DNA of 64,000 nt, from the NCBI GenBank assembly GCA_029550525.1, contig JAKPHF010000070.1, forward strand, positions 124,001-188,000, read 5' to 3'. Of this stretch, positions 25,572 through 33,531 are shown piece by piece. The stretch comes from Planctomycetota bacterium. Its GTDB lineage: Bacteria > Planctomycetota > Phycisphaerae > UBA1845 > PWPN01. Each line of letters opens with the position of its first letter. The first letter of the stretch is position 1. The notes beneath the pieces were generated by a model, which saw only the letters and a program-made list of their open reading frames with translations, did not search any database and had not been told where the DNA came from. The translations under genes and the position numbers were made by a program.

Positions 25572-28304
25572 ATGCGGAGGCGTCGTTTCTCGTGCGTGTT
25601 GTGGGGCATGGTGCTGGCCTGGGTGGGCGCCGTTCGCGCCGACTACGCTTCTCTGCACGGACGGTGGTCGTTCCAACTCGACCCCGATGACGCCGGGATC
25701 GAGGAACGCTGGTACGAAACGAGGCTGTCCGACAGCATCAGTCTGCCTGGTTCCACGGACGAGCGGCGTTGCGGCGAGTACGACGACGAAGCGCGGCTGG
25801 ACCGGCTGAGCCGCCCCCACCCCTACGTCGGCCCGGCATGGTACCAACGCGACATCGACATTCCCCCTTCCTGGAAGGGTCGGCGCATCATCCTGTTTCT
25901 GGAGCGGGCTCACTGGGAGACACAGGTTTGGCTGGACGATGCCCACGTGGGCATGCAGGACAGTCTGTGCACGCCGCACATCCACGACCTCAGCGAATTG
26001 GCCACGCCCGGCCGACACCGCCTGACCGTGCGCGTGGACAACCGCATGAAATACAACGTCGGCGACCTGGCCCACAGTGTCACCGAGGAAACGCAGACCA
26101 ACTGGAACGGCATCATCGGCGAGATTGAACTGCGGGCGAGCGATCCGGTCTGGCTCGACAACGTGCAGATCTATCCCGACATGGAGAACCGCCGCATGAG
26201 AATACGGCTGGCGGTGGGCAATCGGACCAAGCGATCGGCCGCGGCCTGCGCCCGGCTGACCGTACGCTCCGCGGGGCTGCAGCAGTTTCCCGAGGTGCAG
26301 GAAGAGTTCAACGTACCGCAGTCGGGAGGCGAGGCCGAGCTGGAGGTCCCCTTCGGCACTGGCTCGCGTTCCTGGGACGAGTTCACGCCCGCTCTGTATG
26401 ATTTGACGGTCACGTTGGCGGCCCAGGTGGATACCGCAACGTTCAGCGACACGCGGACGGTCACGTTCGGTCTGCGCAGTCTGGCCACGAAGGATCGGCA
26501 GCTCCTGCTGAATGGCCGGGGCGTTTTCCTTCGCGGCACGGTGGAGTGTTGCGTGTTTCCGCTGACCGGCTATCCGGCCATGGATATTCGGTCGTGGACG
26601 CACATCTTCCAGGTGGCCCGTGCGTATGGATTGAACCATATGCGGTTCCACTCGTGGTGCCCGCCGGAGGCAGCATTCCGGGCTGCGGACGAAGCAGGGT
26701 TTCTGCTCCAGGTGGAAGCGCCCCAGTGGGTGCACGACGTGGGCGACGATGCGGAGCGAGACGCATTTGTGACACGGGAAGTCCGCCGCATCCTGGACAC
26801 GTACGGCAATCACCCATCGTTCGGGATGCTCTGCATGGGCAACGAACTCGGCGGCGACCTGGCGAAGGTGCATGAGCTCGTCGAGTCCTGCCGCCAGTAC
26901 GACCCGCGTCATTTATACGCATCGTCATCGGGCTGGGGGTTTGGGCCGAAGGACGACTACGCCGTGCCCTTCAAGAGCCGTGGTGTGCGAGGACCGGGCA
27001 CAGACCACGATTTCCGCGAGATCGTGGCCGAACATGCGGTGCCCTGCATCACGCACGAGGTTGGTCAGTGGACGGTCTTCCCGAACTTCGACGAGATGTC
27101 CCGGTATACGGGCGTGCTCAAGCCCCGCAACTTCGAGATCATCCGCGATGCGCTGGCGGCCAACGGTATGGCCGATCAGAGCCGCGCCTTCACCACAGCC
27201 AGCGGTCAACAGGCGATCGTGCTGTACAAGGAGGAGATCGAATCGCAGTTGCGGACGCCGGGGATTCGCGGCTTTCAGTTGCTGAGCCTGACCGATTTCC
27301 CGGGACAGGGCACGGCGTTGGTGGGCGTGCTGGATGCGTTCTGGGAATCCAAGGGATTCATCGAGCCGCGGGCTTTCCGGCGCTTTTGCGGCCCTACGGT
27401 TCCGTTGCTTCGGTTGAACAAGCGCGTGTTCACGGCAGATGAGACGTTGGTCGCCCAGGCGGAAGTGGCGCACTACGGCCCGACCGACTTGCTCAAGACC
27501 AGCCTGGCCTGGAGCGTTCGGAACGAACGTGGCGGGCAAGTAGCGGCCGGGAGCTTCCCACCCGCGGACATCCGCGTGGGCGGCAATACGCCGTTGGGCG
27601 AAATTAAATGTGCGTTGGCCAAGGCCGGCGCGCCGGCGAAGCTGGTGATTTCGATCGGCCTGCCACAAACCGGCGTCAGCAACACTTGGAACGTCTGGGT
27701 GTATCCCAAGGACGAGAAAACCGCTCCGCCGAAGAACGTCGAGATCGTCCGGGAATGGAACGAAACGACGCAGGCAGCGCTGGCGGCCGGCAAGCGAGTC
27801 CTGCTGTTGCCGTCGGCTCAGTCACTGGGTCGCTCGCTGCCGGGAAGCTTCAAGCCGGTATTCTGGAGCCCGCTGTGGTTCAAGCAGACACCGGCGACGA
27901 TGAGCATTTTGTGCGATCCGAGCCATCCGGCCCTGGCTCGCTTTCCGACGGACGGCTACAGCGACTGGCAGTGGTACGATCTGCTGGAGTCGTCGCGGTC
28001 CATGATTCTCGATGACCTGCCTGCAGACTTTCGGCCTGTGGTCCAGGTCATCGACAACTTCGCCCGCAATCACCGGCTGGGCAACCTGCTGGAAGCACGC
28101 GTGGGCAAGGGCCGCTTGATGATCTGTTCGCTGGACCTGGAGAGCGACCTGTCGAAACGACCGGCAGCCCGGCAGATGCTTGCCAGCCTCCTGTCGTACA
28201 TGTCGTCAGATAGGTTCGAGCCCGCCGGCGAACTGTCCGTCGAGGCGCTCAATCGATTGTTCGAGCAACCGCCGGCGACCGCCGCAACGCGCGACGGAAC
28301 GTGA
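25572..28304 (+). CDS. Exported glycoside hydrolase family 2 enzyme
   Basis: The 910-residue product has a signal peptide (SCVLWGMVLAWVGAVRA) and the GH2 order: a jelly-roll sugar-binding domain (GPAWYQRDIDIPPSWKGRRI), an Ig-like domain and a TIM barrel. FLRGTVECCVFPLTGYP starts the barrel. The acid/base Glu is expected at about 425 in CMGNELGGD and the nucleophile Glu at about 496 in ITHEVGQW. The last ~250 residues are an extra domain region. GH2 includes beta-galactosidases, glucuronidases and mannosidases; the spacing resembles large planctomycete GH2 proteins. GTAGGAG seven bases before the ATG at 25572 decides the start. Confidence 0.87.
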   Translation: MRRRRFSCVLWGMVLAWVGAVRADYASLHGRWSFQLDPDDAGIEERWYETRLSDSISLPGSTDERRCGEYDDEARLDRLSRPHPYVGPAWYQRDIDIPPSWKGRRIILFLERAHWETQVWLDDAHVGMQDSLCTPHIHDLSELATPGRHRLTVRVDNRMKYNVGDLAHSVTEETQTNWNGIIGEIELRASDPVWLDNVQIYPDMENRRMRIRLAVGNRTKRSAAACARLTVRSAGLQQFPEVQEEFNVPQSGGEAELEVPFGTGSRSWDEFTPALYDLTVTLAAQVDTATFSDTRTVTFGLRSLATKDRQLLLNGRGVFLRGTVECCVFPLTGYPAMDIRSWTHIFQVARAYGLNHMRFHSWCPPEAAFRAADEAGFLLQVEAPQWVHDVGDDAERDAFVTREVRRILDTYGNHPSFGMLCMGNELGGDLAKVHELVESCRQYDPRHLYASSSGWGFGPKDDYAVPFKSRGVRGPGTDHDFREIVAEHAVPCITHEVGQWTVFPNFDEMSRYTGVLKPRNFEIIRDALAANGMADQSRAFTTASGQQAIVLYKEEIESQLRTPGIRGFQLLSLTDFPGQGTALVGVLDAFWESKGFIEPRAFRRFCGPTVPLLRLNKRVFTADETLVAQAEVAHYGPTDLLKTSLAWSVRNERGGQVAAGSFPPADIRVGGNTPLGEIKCALAKAGAPAKLVISIGLPQTGVSNTWNVWVYPKDEKTAPPKNVEIVREWNETTQAALAAGKRVLLLPSAQSLGRSLPGSFKPVFWSPLWFKQTPATMSILCDPSHPALARFPTDGYSDWQWYDLLESSRSMILDDLPADFRPVVQVIDNFARNHRLGNLLEARVGKGRLMICSLDLESDLSKRPAARQMLASLLSYMSSDRFEPAGELSVEALNRLFEQPPATAATRDGT

Positions 28305-28375
28305 ATGCGGAACGTGGACGTCTCGCCTCCTTCTCCTCTCCCGGACCATATTCGTTGACTTCCGGGTTCACTTCG

Positions 28376-29485
28376 TCAGTGTGCCGCGGCAGGCACGGCG
28401 ACACCGACCGGATGCTGGAGTTGCGACGCCCGCCGAACGGCGGCGGAGATCAGGTTGCGAATCAGATGCTTCTCCAGCGGATGGTTCGCTGCTGCCTTCG
28501 CGTACGCGGTCACCAGTTGCTCGAGGCCATCCTGCGACGACGACTCGATGCGATCGGCATCGCGACAAATCGCCACTACGCGATCCAGCGTTGGTCCGTC
28601 CACTTGTCCATCAAGCTGGTCGGCCAAGGCGACGCACTCGGCGAAGCGGCCTTGCCGCTGGCGCTCGCGAGTGAACTCGAACCACGCATCGCAACCGCAT
28701 GGCTCCGGCGCGGCCGATGAGCCGAGATCGAGGACGTGCACGTCCTGGCCCTGGACGGCCCGTTGAAGCTCCGGTGTGTACCGCCCCACGCAAGTGAGCT
28801 GAAACTGCCGCGCCGGGGCATACTGCAGGTTCGCTGACAACGAGAGGTTCACGCGCCAGGCCTGCGGCAGGATGGCAAACATCGTTCGCACGGTATCGAC
28901 GGGCGAGACGGCGCCAACCACGAGCATGACGTCGTGGTTGAGCAGCGCGGCCACCATTCGGCAGGCGTGTTCGACGCTGACCATGTCGGCACCGAACGCG
29001 GCTCCAGCGAGGTCCGCGACGGGTAGCTCCAGCGTGTCCATGCAGGTCGCGGGCTGGAGGCACGGCTTGTCACCGATGATCTGCTGCATGGCTGCGTGCA
29101 CGCGGAAGGGATCGCAGGCCATGGCGGCAAACCCTTCGGGATCGAGGACGGCCAGGTGGGTATGAACCCGTTGGCCGCCGCGGGCCGTGTGCTCGCGTCC
29201 GGCGTAGCGCGTCCAGGCGACACATTGGCGTTGCGTGGCCAGCGGATAGCTCGACAGCGCCGAAGCCGCCGGATCCGGATCGCACAGACTGCCGTGCGAG
29301 GGAGACCGGCGAGTGATCTCGGCCCGCTCCTCGCTGGTGATGCCCGGGCTCATGGCGATCAGTCGATAGCCCTCACCCATGGGCGTGCGGATGGAGGTGA
29401 AGATGGCTTGTTCGGCCCGGACGCATCCGGTGCGGGGGCCATCGATGATACTCGTGCTCGCGGTCAAACCTGCTCGATAATCCAT
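28376..29485 (-). CDS. GTPase-associated protein of GAP1 type (GAP1-N2/M-like)
   Basis: This 369-residue protein reads as the GTPase-associated partner GAP1 described in predicted GTPase-centred conflict systems (Kaur, Burroughs, Iyer and Aravind). The N-terminal part has EQAIFTSIRTPMGEGYRLIA, MSPGITSEERAEITRRSPSH, YPLATQRQCVAWTRYAGRE and GQRVHTHLAVLDPEGF. A middle domain follows with FAILPQAWRVNLSLSANLQ and a helical C-terminus. The start at 29485 overlaps the GTPase gene by 22 bases, indicating translational coupling. The frame stays open upstream only as the shadow of the GTPase gene. Its role, perhaps sensing or regulating the GTPase, is inferred from family and context. Confidence 0.7.
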   Translation of the reverse strand: MDYRAGLTASTSIIDGPRTGCVRAEQAIFTSIRTPMGEGYRLIAMSPGITSEERAEITRRSPSHGSLCDPDPAASALSSYPLATQRQCVAWTRYAGREHTARGGQRVHTHLAVLDPEGFAAMACDPFRVHAAMQQIIGDKPCLQPATCMDTLELPVADLAGAAFGADMVSVEHACRMVAALLNHDVMLVVGAVSPVDTVRTMFAILPQAWRVNLSLSANLQYAPARQFQLTCVGRYTPELQRAVQGQDVHVLDLGSSAAPEPCGCDAWFEFTRERQRQGRFAECVALADQLDGQVDGPTLDRVVAICRDADRIESSSQDGLEQLVTAYAKAAANHPLEKHLIRNLISAAVRRASQLQHPVGVAVPAAAH

Positions 29486-30366
29486 TGAAAAGGCTCCAGG
29501 ACACCTCGCAATGCGGTGTGCAAGGGCACGGGGGTTACGTAGCCGTCGGTCTCCGAGGCGGCGTACCCGAGCGAGCCGACCACACTGCACGCAAAGAACT
29601 CGACGTTGGCGAACCGGCTCTCGGTGAGGTTCCATAACCGGTTGAGGTTCGCCTGCACAAACCGTCGGGGATGATCGAAGCATTCCGGGCAATGATCCGC
29701 CTTGCACAGGACGATGGCGGTGGGCGTGGTGATGCGTTCGTCGCGCTTGGCCCGGTGCATGGCATCGATGTAGCTGATCATCTTGAGGGCGAAGAAATCC
29801 GGGTGGGCCGAGCCGTTGGCGGCCATGGCCGCGTCCACCAGGAGGATGGTTCCGGCGCTCTTGCTGAGCAGACTGTTGATGACCCGGAACGTCTTGGGCG
29901 TGGCGACCTCGGCAGCGAGCGATTCGCCGGCCATGTCGGGCATGACCAGATCCACCCACTTGTTGGTGGCCTTCTGCAGGATCTGGTAGTAGGCCCAGTA
30001 CCAGCGGTCGGCCTCCATGGGCGTCTTGGGCGGGAACTGCCGCCGTGCCATGTGGCTGATCACGACCTGCTGGAGGTCGATGGAGTAAGCTCCTTTCGGG
30101 ATGGCCTCGAAGTCACCGGCCCGCTGGGAGAGCATGTCGAGGAGAAAACCGAGATAGACGGTTTTGCCCACGTTGCTTTCGCCGACGATGCTGACGACCT
30201 TAGGCTCACGTTCCTGAGCTTTGGCGTCGTGTACGAGGGCCAGCGAGGCCGAGCATTCGCGGCACTGCAGCGCGCTGACCGCGTTGGCGGCGCCGCACAC
30301 GAAGCATTCGACGCCGGCGCCGAAGGTGGAAGAAGGTGTTGTCGTAACTGTCGTCCCCGTGCTCAT
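29464..30366 (-). CDS. Zinc-ribbon GTPase (double-GTPase type)
   Basis: The 300-residue product begins with a zinc ribbon (CFVCGAANAVSALQCREC, four Cys near residues 22-39), then a P-loop GTPase domain. G1 is IVGESNVGKTVYLG near 59-72, the G3-like motif is VMPDMAGES, and G4 is VLCKADHCPE, replacing NKxD by CKAD. LVDAAMAANG precedes G4. This fits the small GTPases called double-GTPases that co-occur with GAP1 proteins in predicted NTP-dependent conflict systems. It lies 18 bases after the FGE gene and overlaps the GAP1-like gene. Its C-terminus PFQWIIEQV is conserved-looking. Nucleotide specificity is inferred from motifs only. Confidence 0.78.
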   Translation of the reverse strand: MSTGTTVTTTPSSTFGAGVECFVCGAANAVSALQCRECSASLALVHDAKAQEREPKVVSIVGESNVGKTVYLGFLLDMLSQRAGDFEAIPKGAYSIDLQQVVISHMARRQFPPKTPMEADRWYWAYYQILQKATNKWVDLVMPDMAGESLAAEVATPKTFRVINSLLSKSAGTILLVDAAMAANGSAHPDFFALKMISYIDAMHRAKRDERITTPTAIVLCKADHCPECFDHPRRFVQANLNRLWNLTESRFANVEFFACSVVGSLGYAASETDGYVTPVPLHTALRGVLEPFQWIIEQV

Positions 30367-30384
30367 GATCGTGTTCCTGTCTGG

Positions 30385-31419
30385 TTATCCGTCCTGAGGC
30401 AGGTCCATGGCCAGGCGGAACCCGACGTTGTGCGGGCGAGCCAGGCTGGCCAAGGCCGTGCGGAAGCAACTCGTGGCCTGTGACGGAAAATAGGTGTCGA
30501 ACGCCCCGCCGCGAATGCTCTTCATGAGCATGTCTCCGACGACCGGGTTGCCCTCGGCGTCAGTCATCTCGAAATCGCTGGCCGTCCACTCCCAAACGTT
30601 GCCGCACAACTGCAACACGCCGTTGGGTGCGGCGCCGTTGGGATAGGCGTGCACCGGAACCGTCTTGCCGATGCCGGACGCCCAGATGTTGCACTTGCTG
30701 GTGTCCAGGGCGTCGCCCCAGGGATAGCGGCGCAGGACATTGGCCGAACTTCGGATGCGCCAACTGGCGGCCATTTGCCACTCGGGCTCGGTGGGCAGGC
30801 GGAACCCGGCCCATCGGCAGTAGGCGGCCGCTTCGTAGTAGCAGATGCCGACCACGGGATGATCGGCGAGGCGACGATTGTGCCGTCCGTTGCGCCAGAA
30901 GCGTGGACCGGGCTCTTCCGTCTGGTCCTTGAAGTCGATGAGATGCGGCCAGATCTCGCGATCCCAGAGTTCCAGCTCGCTGTAGCCACCGACGTCCACG
31001 AACTTCTGGAATTGGGCGTTGGTGACCATGTATCGGCTCAGCAGGAAGGCCTCGGTCTCGTAATCGACTTCCGGGCAGCCGGGACCGTCGTCCACGGTCA
31101 AGGGCAACGAAGCGAAGCCTTCGGGAACCAGAGCAAAGCGAGCGTCGATTTCGGCGCTGACCGCCTTGTAGACTTCCTCGATATCCGGGTGGTCCTGCCA
31201 GTGCTCGGGATTGTTGAGGATGATGCCCAGCCGCTCCAATTCCACCTGGCGAAGCAGGGAATCCTTGGGGAGCTTGCAAGGCTCGGCAGGTTCGAACGGC
31301 TCGGCCGCCGACGCTCGAGGCCGCCGGACGGGCCGTTCCAGCACGGCGGTGGCAGTGGCCGTGGCGGACTCGCTGACGCTTTCGACACCACGTTTTCGTG
31401 AGAAGAAGTTGAATCCCAT
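30385..31419 (-). CDS. FGE/SUMF1-domain protein (formylglycine-generating-enzyme fold)
   Basis: The 344-residue product has an Ala/Pro-rich N-terminal region and then an FGE-sulfatase (SUMF1/EgtB/PvdO) domain: EAFLLSRYMVTNAQFQKFV, GICYYEAAAYCRWAGFRLPT, EPEWQMAASWRIRS, YPWGD, NVWEWTASD, SIRGGAFDT and a C-terminal HNVGFRLAMD. Classical FGEs convert Cys to formylglycine in sulfatases with an active-site Cys pair; here single Cys residues appear at different places and that pair is not obvious. FGE domains also occur as non-enzymatic or modified-residue modules in GTPase conflict systems, which fits this operon. No sulfatase gene is nearby. Confidence 0.82.
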   Translation of the reverse strand: MGFNFFSRKRGVESVSESATATATAVLERPVRRPRASAAEPFEPAEPCKLPKDSLLRQVELERLGIILNNPEHWQDHPDIEEVYKAVSAEIDARFALVPEGFASLPLTVDDGPGCPEVDYETEAFLLSRYMVTNAQFQKFVDVGGYSELELWDREIWPHLIDFKDQTEEPGPRFWRNGRHNRRLADHPVVGICYYEAAAYCRWAGFRLPTEPEWQMAASWRIRSSANVLRRYPWGDALDTSKCNIWASGIGKTVPVHAYPNGAAPNGVLQLCGNVWEWTASDFEMTDAEGNPVVGDMLMKSIRGGAFDTYFPSQATSCFRTALASLARPHNVGFRLAMDLPQDG

Positions 31420-31452
31420 CGTTCAGTCCTGATCAACGGCGGATTTCTTGTC

Positions 31453-32520
31453 TTAAACACCGACCACCCGACGACGCGCATCGCGGCACATTTTCTGGAA
31501 CCGCCCCAACGATTCCCGCTTGGACACGTCCTCAGGCGCGGGCAGTCCTCCGCTGGCCGGAGGCGTCTTCGGATCGCGATTGGCCGGCTCGTACTGGATC
31601 CGCAGGTCCTCGCTGGAATTGCGGACCTGGTTCAATTGCTGCTCGAGTTCGCTCTGGAGACGGGCGATGCTGGCTCGGGCCGCGTCGAGTTCAGCCAGCC
31701 GCTGGTCCCAGCTCTCCTTGGCGGCAGCGAGGGCGCGATGTTCGGTATCCAGTTCGTCGCGCCGACGCTGGAGACTTTCCGCCAGTTGCGACAATTCGGT
31801 TTCGCGAGTCTTCAGGTCGGCGAGCTGCGCTTGCACGCTTTCGCGCTCGGCGACCAAGGCTTCGCGTTCGGCGGCCAGTTTTTCACGCGAGGCAGCAAGT
31901 TCGGCCTCGAGCTTCTGCAGGTTGCCGTGCTTGGATTCCCACTCCGTCCGATTCCGATCGAGCTTCTCCGACTGGCTCTGGATCTCGCTGAGCTGCTGAT
32001 CGAGCCGCTCGCGTTCAGCAGCCAGGGCCGCGGCCTTGGATTCGAGCTTCTCCTGCTCAGCGGCCAAAGCGGCCTGGCGGCTCGCCAGTTCGGACTGTTC
32101 CCTGGCCAGTTCCTCGCGAGACGACTGGATCTCCGCTTCCTGGGCGGCAATCTGGGCTTCGCGTTCCGTCAGGACCTCGCGACTGGCTTCGACCTCCTGT
32201 GCGGTCTGGGCGATCCGCTGCTCGCGTTCGTCGCAGCTCTGTTCGCGCGAAGCGAGTTCCTGCTCGCGAGCCTCGTAGGTGTTGCAGAGTTCGGTCTCGC
32301 GTTCGGCGAGGGCCTGTTGTTCGGCGGCGAGCTTCTGGTGGTGTTCCTCGAGCGCGGTTCGGCAGGCCTCGAGGGCTTGCGCCCGGGCGTCGAGGAGTTG
32401 CCTCAGCGACTCCATGGCCGTGATGACCCCGCGGCCGAGTTCCTCCAGTTCCTGCACGTTAATGGGTTGATCCGGATTCAACTGATCCGGTCGCACCGTC
32501 TCTTGCGTTTCGCGAGCCAT
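31453..32520 (-). CDS. Long coiled-coil protein
   Basis: The 355-residue product is almost entirely coiled coil from about residue 25 to 300, with dense heptads rich in Glu, Gln, Ala and Arg (for example LAAEQQALAERETELCN and AAEREALVAERESVQAQLA). The C-terminal tail is Pro-rich and then basic (GRFQKMCRDARRRVVGV). It has no signal peptide. It lies 33 bases upstream of the FGE gene and seven bases after the preceding gene, so it is part of the same transcript. Such proteins often form scaffolds or filaments; here it may organise the GTPase/GAP1 complex. That is inference. Confidence 0.8.
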   Translation of the reverse strand: MARETQETVRPDQLNPDQPINVQELEELGRGVITAMESLRQLLDARAQALEACRTALEEHHQKLAAEQQALAERETELCNTYEAREQELASREQSCDEREQRIAQTAQEVEASREVLTEREAQIAAQEAEIQSSREELAREQSELASRQAALAAEQEKLESKAAALAAERERLDQQLSEIQSQSEKLDRNRTEWESKHGNLQKLEAELAASREKLAAEREALVAERESVQAQLADLKTRETELSQLAESLQRRRDELDTEHRALAAAKESWDQRLAELDAARASIARLQSELEQQLNQVRNSSEDLRIQYEPANRDPKTPPASGGLPAPEDVSKRESLGRFQKMCRDARRRVVGV

Positions 32521-32527
32521 CCTCTCC

Positions 32528-33295
32528 TCACTTTCCCCTGCGGAACCAGGACCTCTTCGCGCTCGCGGCAGCGGCGGCCTGGGATTCCTTCTTCGCCTCG
32601 TATTCGGCCAGCAGTTCTTTGACTGATTTGGTGTTCATGCACAGGCGTCGCATCACGCGGATGGCCTTGGCGGTTTCCTCGTCGAGCGAGGCCAAGAGCG
32701 CTTCATCCTCGGCACGCTGTTTCTCGGCAGACGACGCAGGAGCATCCGGCACGGAAACGGCCGCCCGCGCGGACGGCGCTTGTTCCGCCGAGGCCGCCGG
32801 GACCGGCTCCGCTTGCGCTTGCAGCATCGTCTGCGTTTGCAGAACCGTCTGCGTTTGCAGAGCCGTCTGCGCCTCCGACGTCGCCGGCGTTGCAATAGCG
32901 ATGGATTCCTGTTGTTCGTCGGCCACCGACGCGCCGTTAACGTCGTCGGCAACCTGCTCCGGCGTTTGAGCAGTGGTGATCGGCTCAGCCTGGCACTCCG
33001 GTTCGACTTGCGCTGCCGAGGCGCCGGAATTACACAGTGGCTCGACCGTCGCCGAAGCGGGTGCAGAACGTTCGTCGTCGGATAGTGCGTTCGCCGCGGA
33101 CGGCTCAACGGATCGAGCCACCGCTTCAGCTGGCATCGCGGCGCGATCGCGCAGGGCCTGCTCAGCCCGCTTCATGGCAGCCAGCCAGGCTTCCATCTGA
33201 GCATCAAGGGCCGCGAAGGCATCCTGGATGGCGCCGTCGGGTGCGAGCACGTTCCCGAGCGAGGGCACTTGAACTGATAGTGTCCCGTCTGCCAT
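32528..33295 (-). CDS. Ala/Gln-rich low-complexity protein, first gene of the GTPase operon
   Basis: This 255-residue protein has no recognised family. A conserved-looking N-terminus (VQVPSLGNVLAPDGAIQDAF, then a short helix) and a C-terminal helical region (IRVMRRLCMNTKSVKELLAEYEAKKES, split here as IRVMRRLCMN and TKSVKELLAEYEAK) flank about 120 residues of Ala/Pro/Glu/Gln-rich linker. The linker contains three copies of a LQTQT-like unit. The end is basic (RSWFRRGK). The start at 33295 follows GTGGGGACA. The C-terminal end of the FGE protein's neighbourhood and the RSWFRR / FFSRKR basic motifs suggest partners with the same membrane or complex. Function is unknown. Confidence 0.7.
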   Translation of the reverse strand: MADGTLSVQVPSLGNVLAPDGAIQDAFAALDAQMEAWLAAMKRAEQALRDRAAMPAEAVARSVEPSAANALSDDERSAPASATVEPLCNSGASAAQVEPECQAEPITTAQTPEQVADDVNGASVADEQQESIAIATPATSEAQTALQTQTVLQTQTMLQAQAEPVPAASAEQAPSARAAVSVPDAPASSAEKQRAEDEALLASLDEETAKAIRVMRRLCMNTKSVKELLAEYEAKKESQAAAAASAKRSWFRRGK

Positions 33296-33531
33296 TGTCC
33301 CCACGTCTCCCTGCCGGCGCGGCGGCCTCTCAACGGCGAAGCGCTCCCACCGGGGTCCGTCTGGACCGATCAGGTAACCTGGGAAATATACGTTTCGTTT
33401 GTGGCGGGTGAGAAAACGAAAAACTCTTTTTGTCAAGGGGCGATAAGGAGAATACAACAACCGGCGGCGAGCAGAACTCGTGCACGCCTTCATTCTCGGA
33501 CGACGCGCTCAGCGACCGAATGAAGCGTGGA
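33296..33531 (-). promoter_or_regulatory. Upstream region of the GTPase operon with a TTGACA hexamer
   Basis: On the minus strand a perfect TTGACA (33436-33431) lies about 136 bases before the operon start, followed by an A/T-rich run. No good -10 hexamer at 16-18 bases was found, so the promoter is only suggested. Nothing else was recognised in this gap. Confidence 0.25.

Noticed and set aside
29486..29959. N-terminal extension of the GAP1-like frame
   Set aside because: This part overlaps the GTPase gene in another frame and reads as Arg/His-rich shadow; the real start is taken at 29485.
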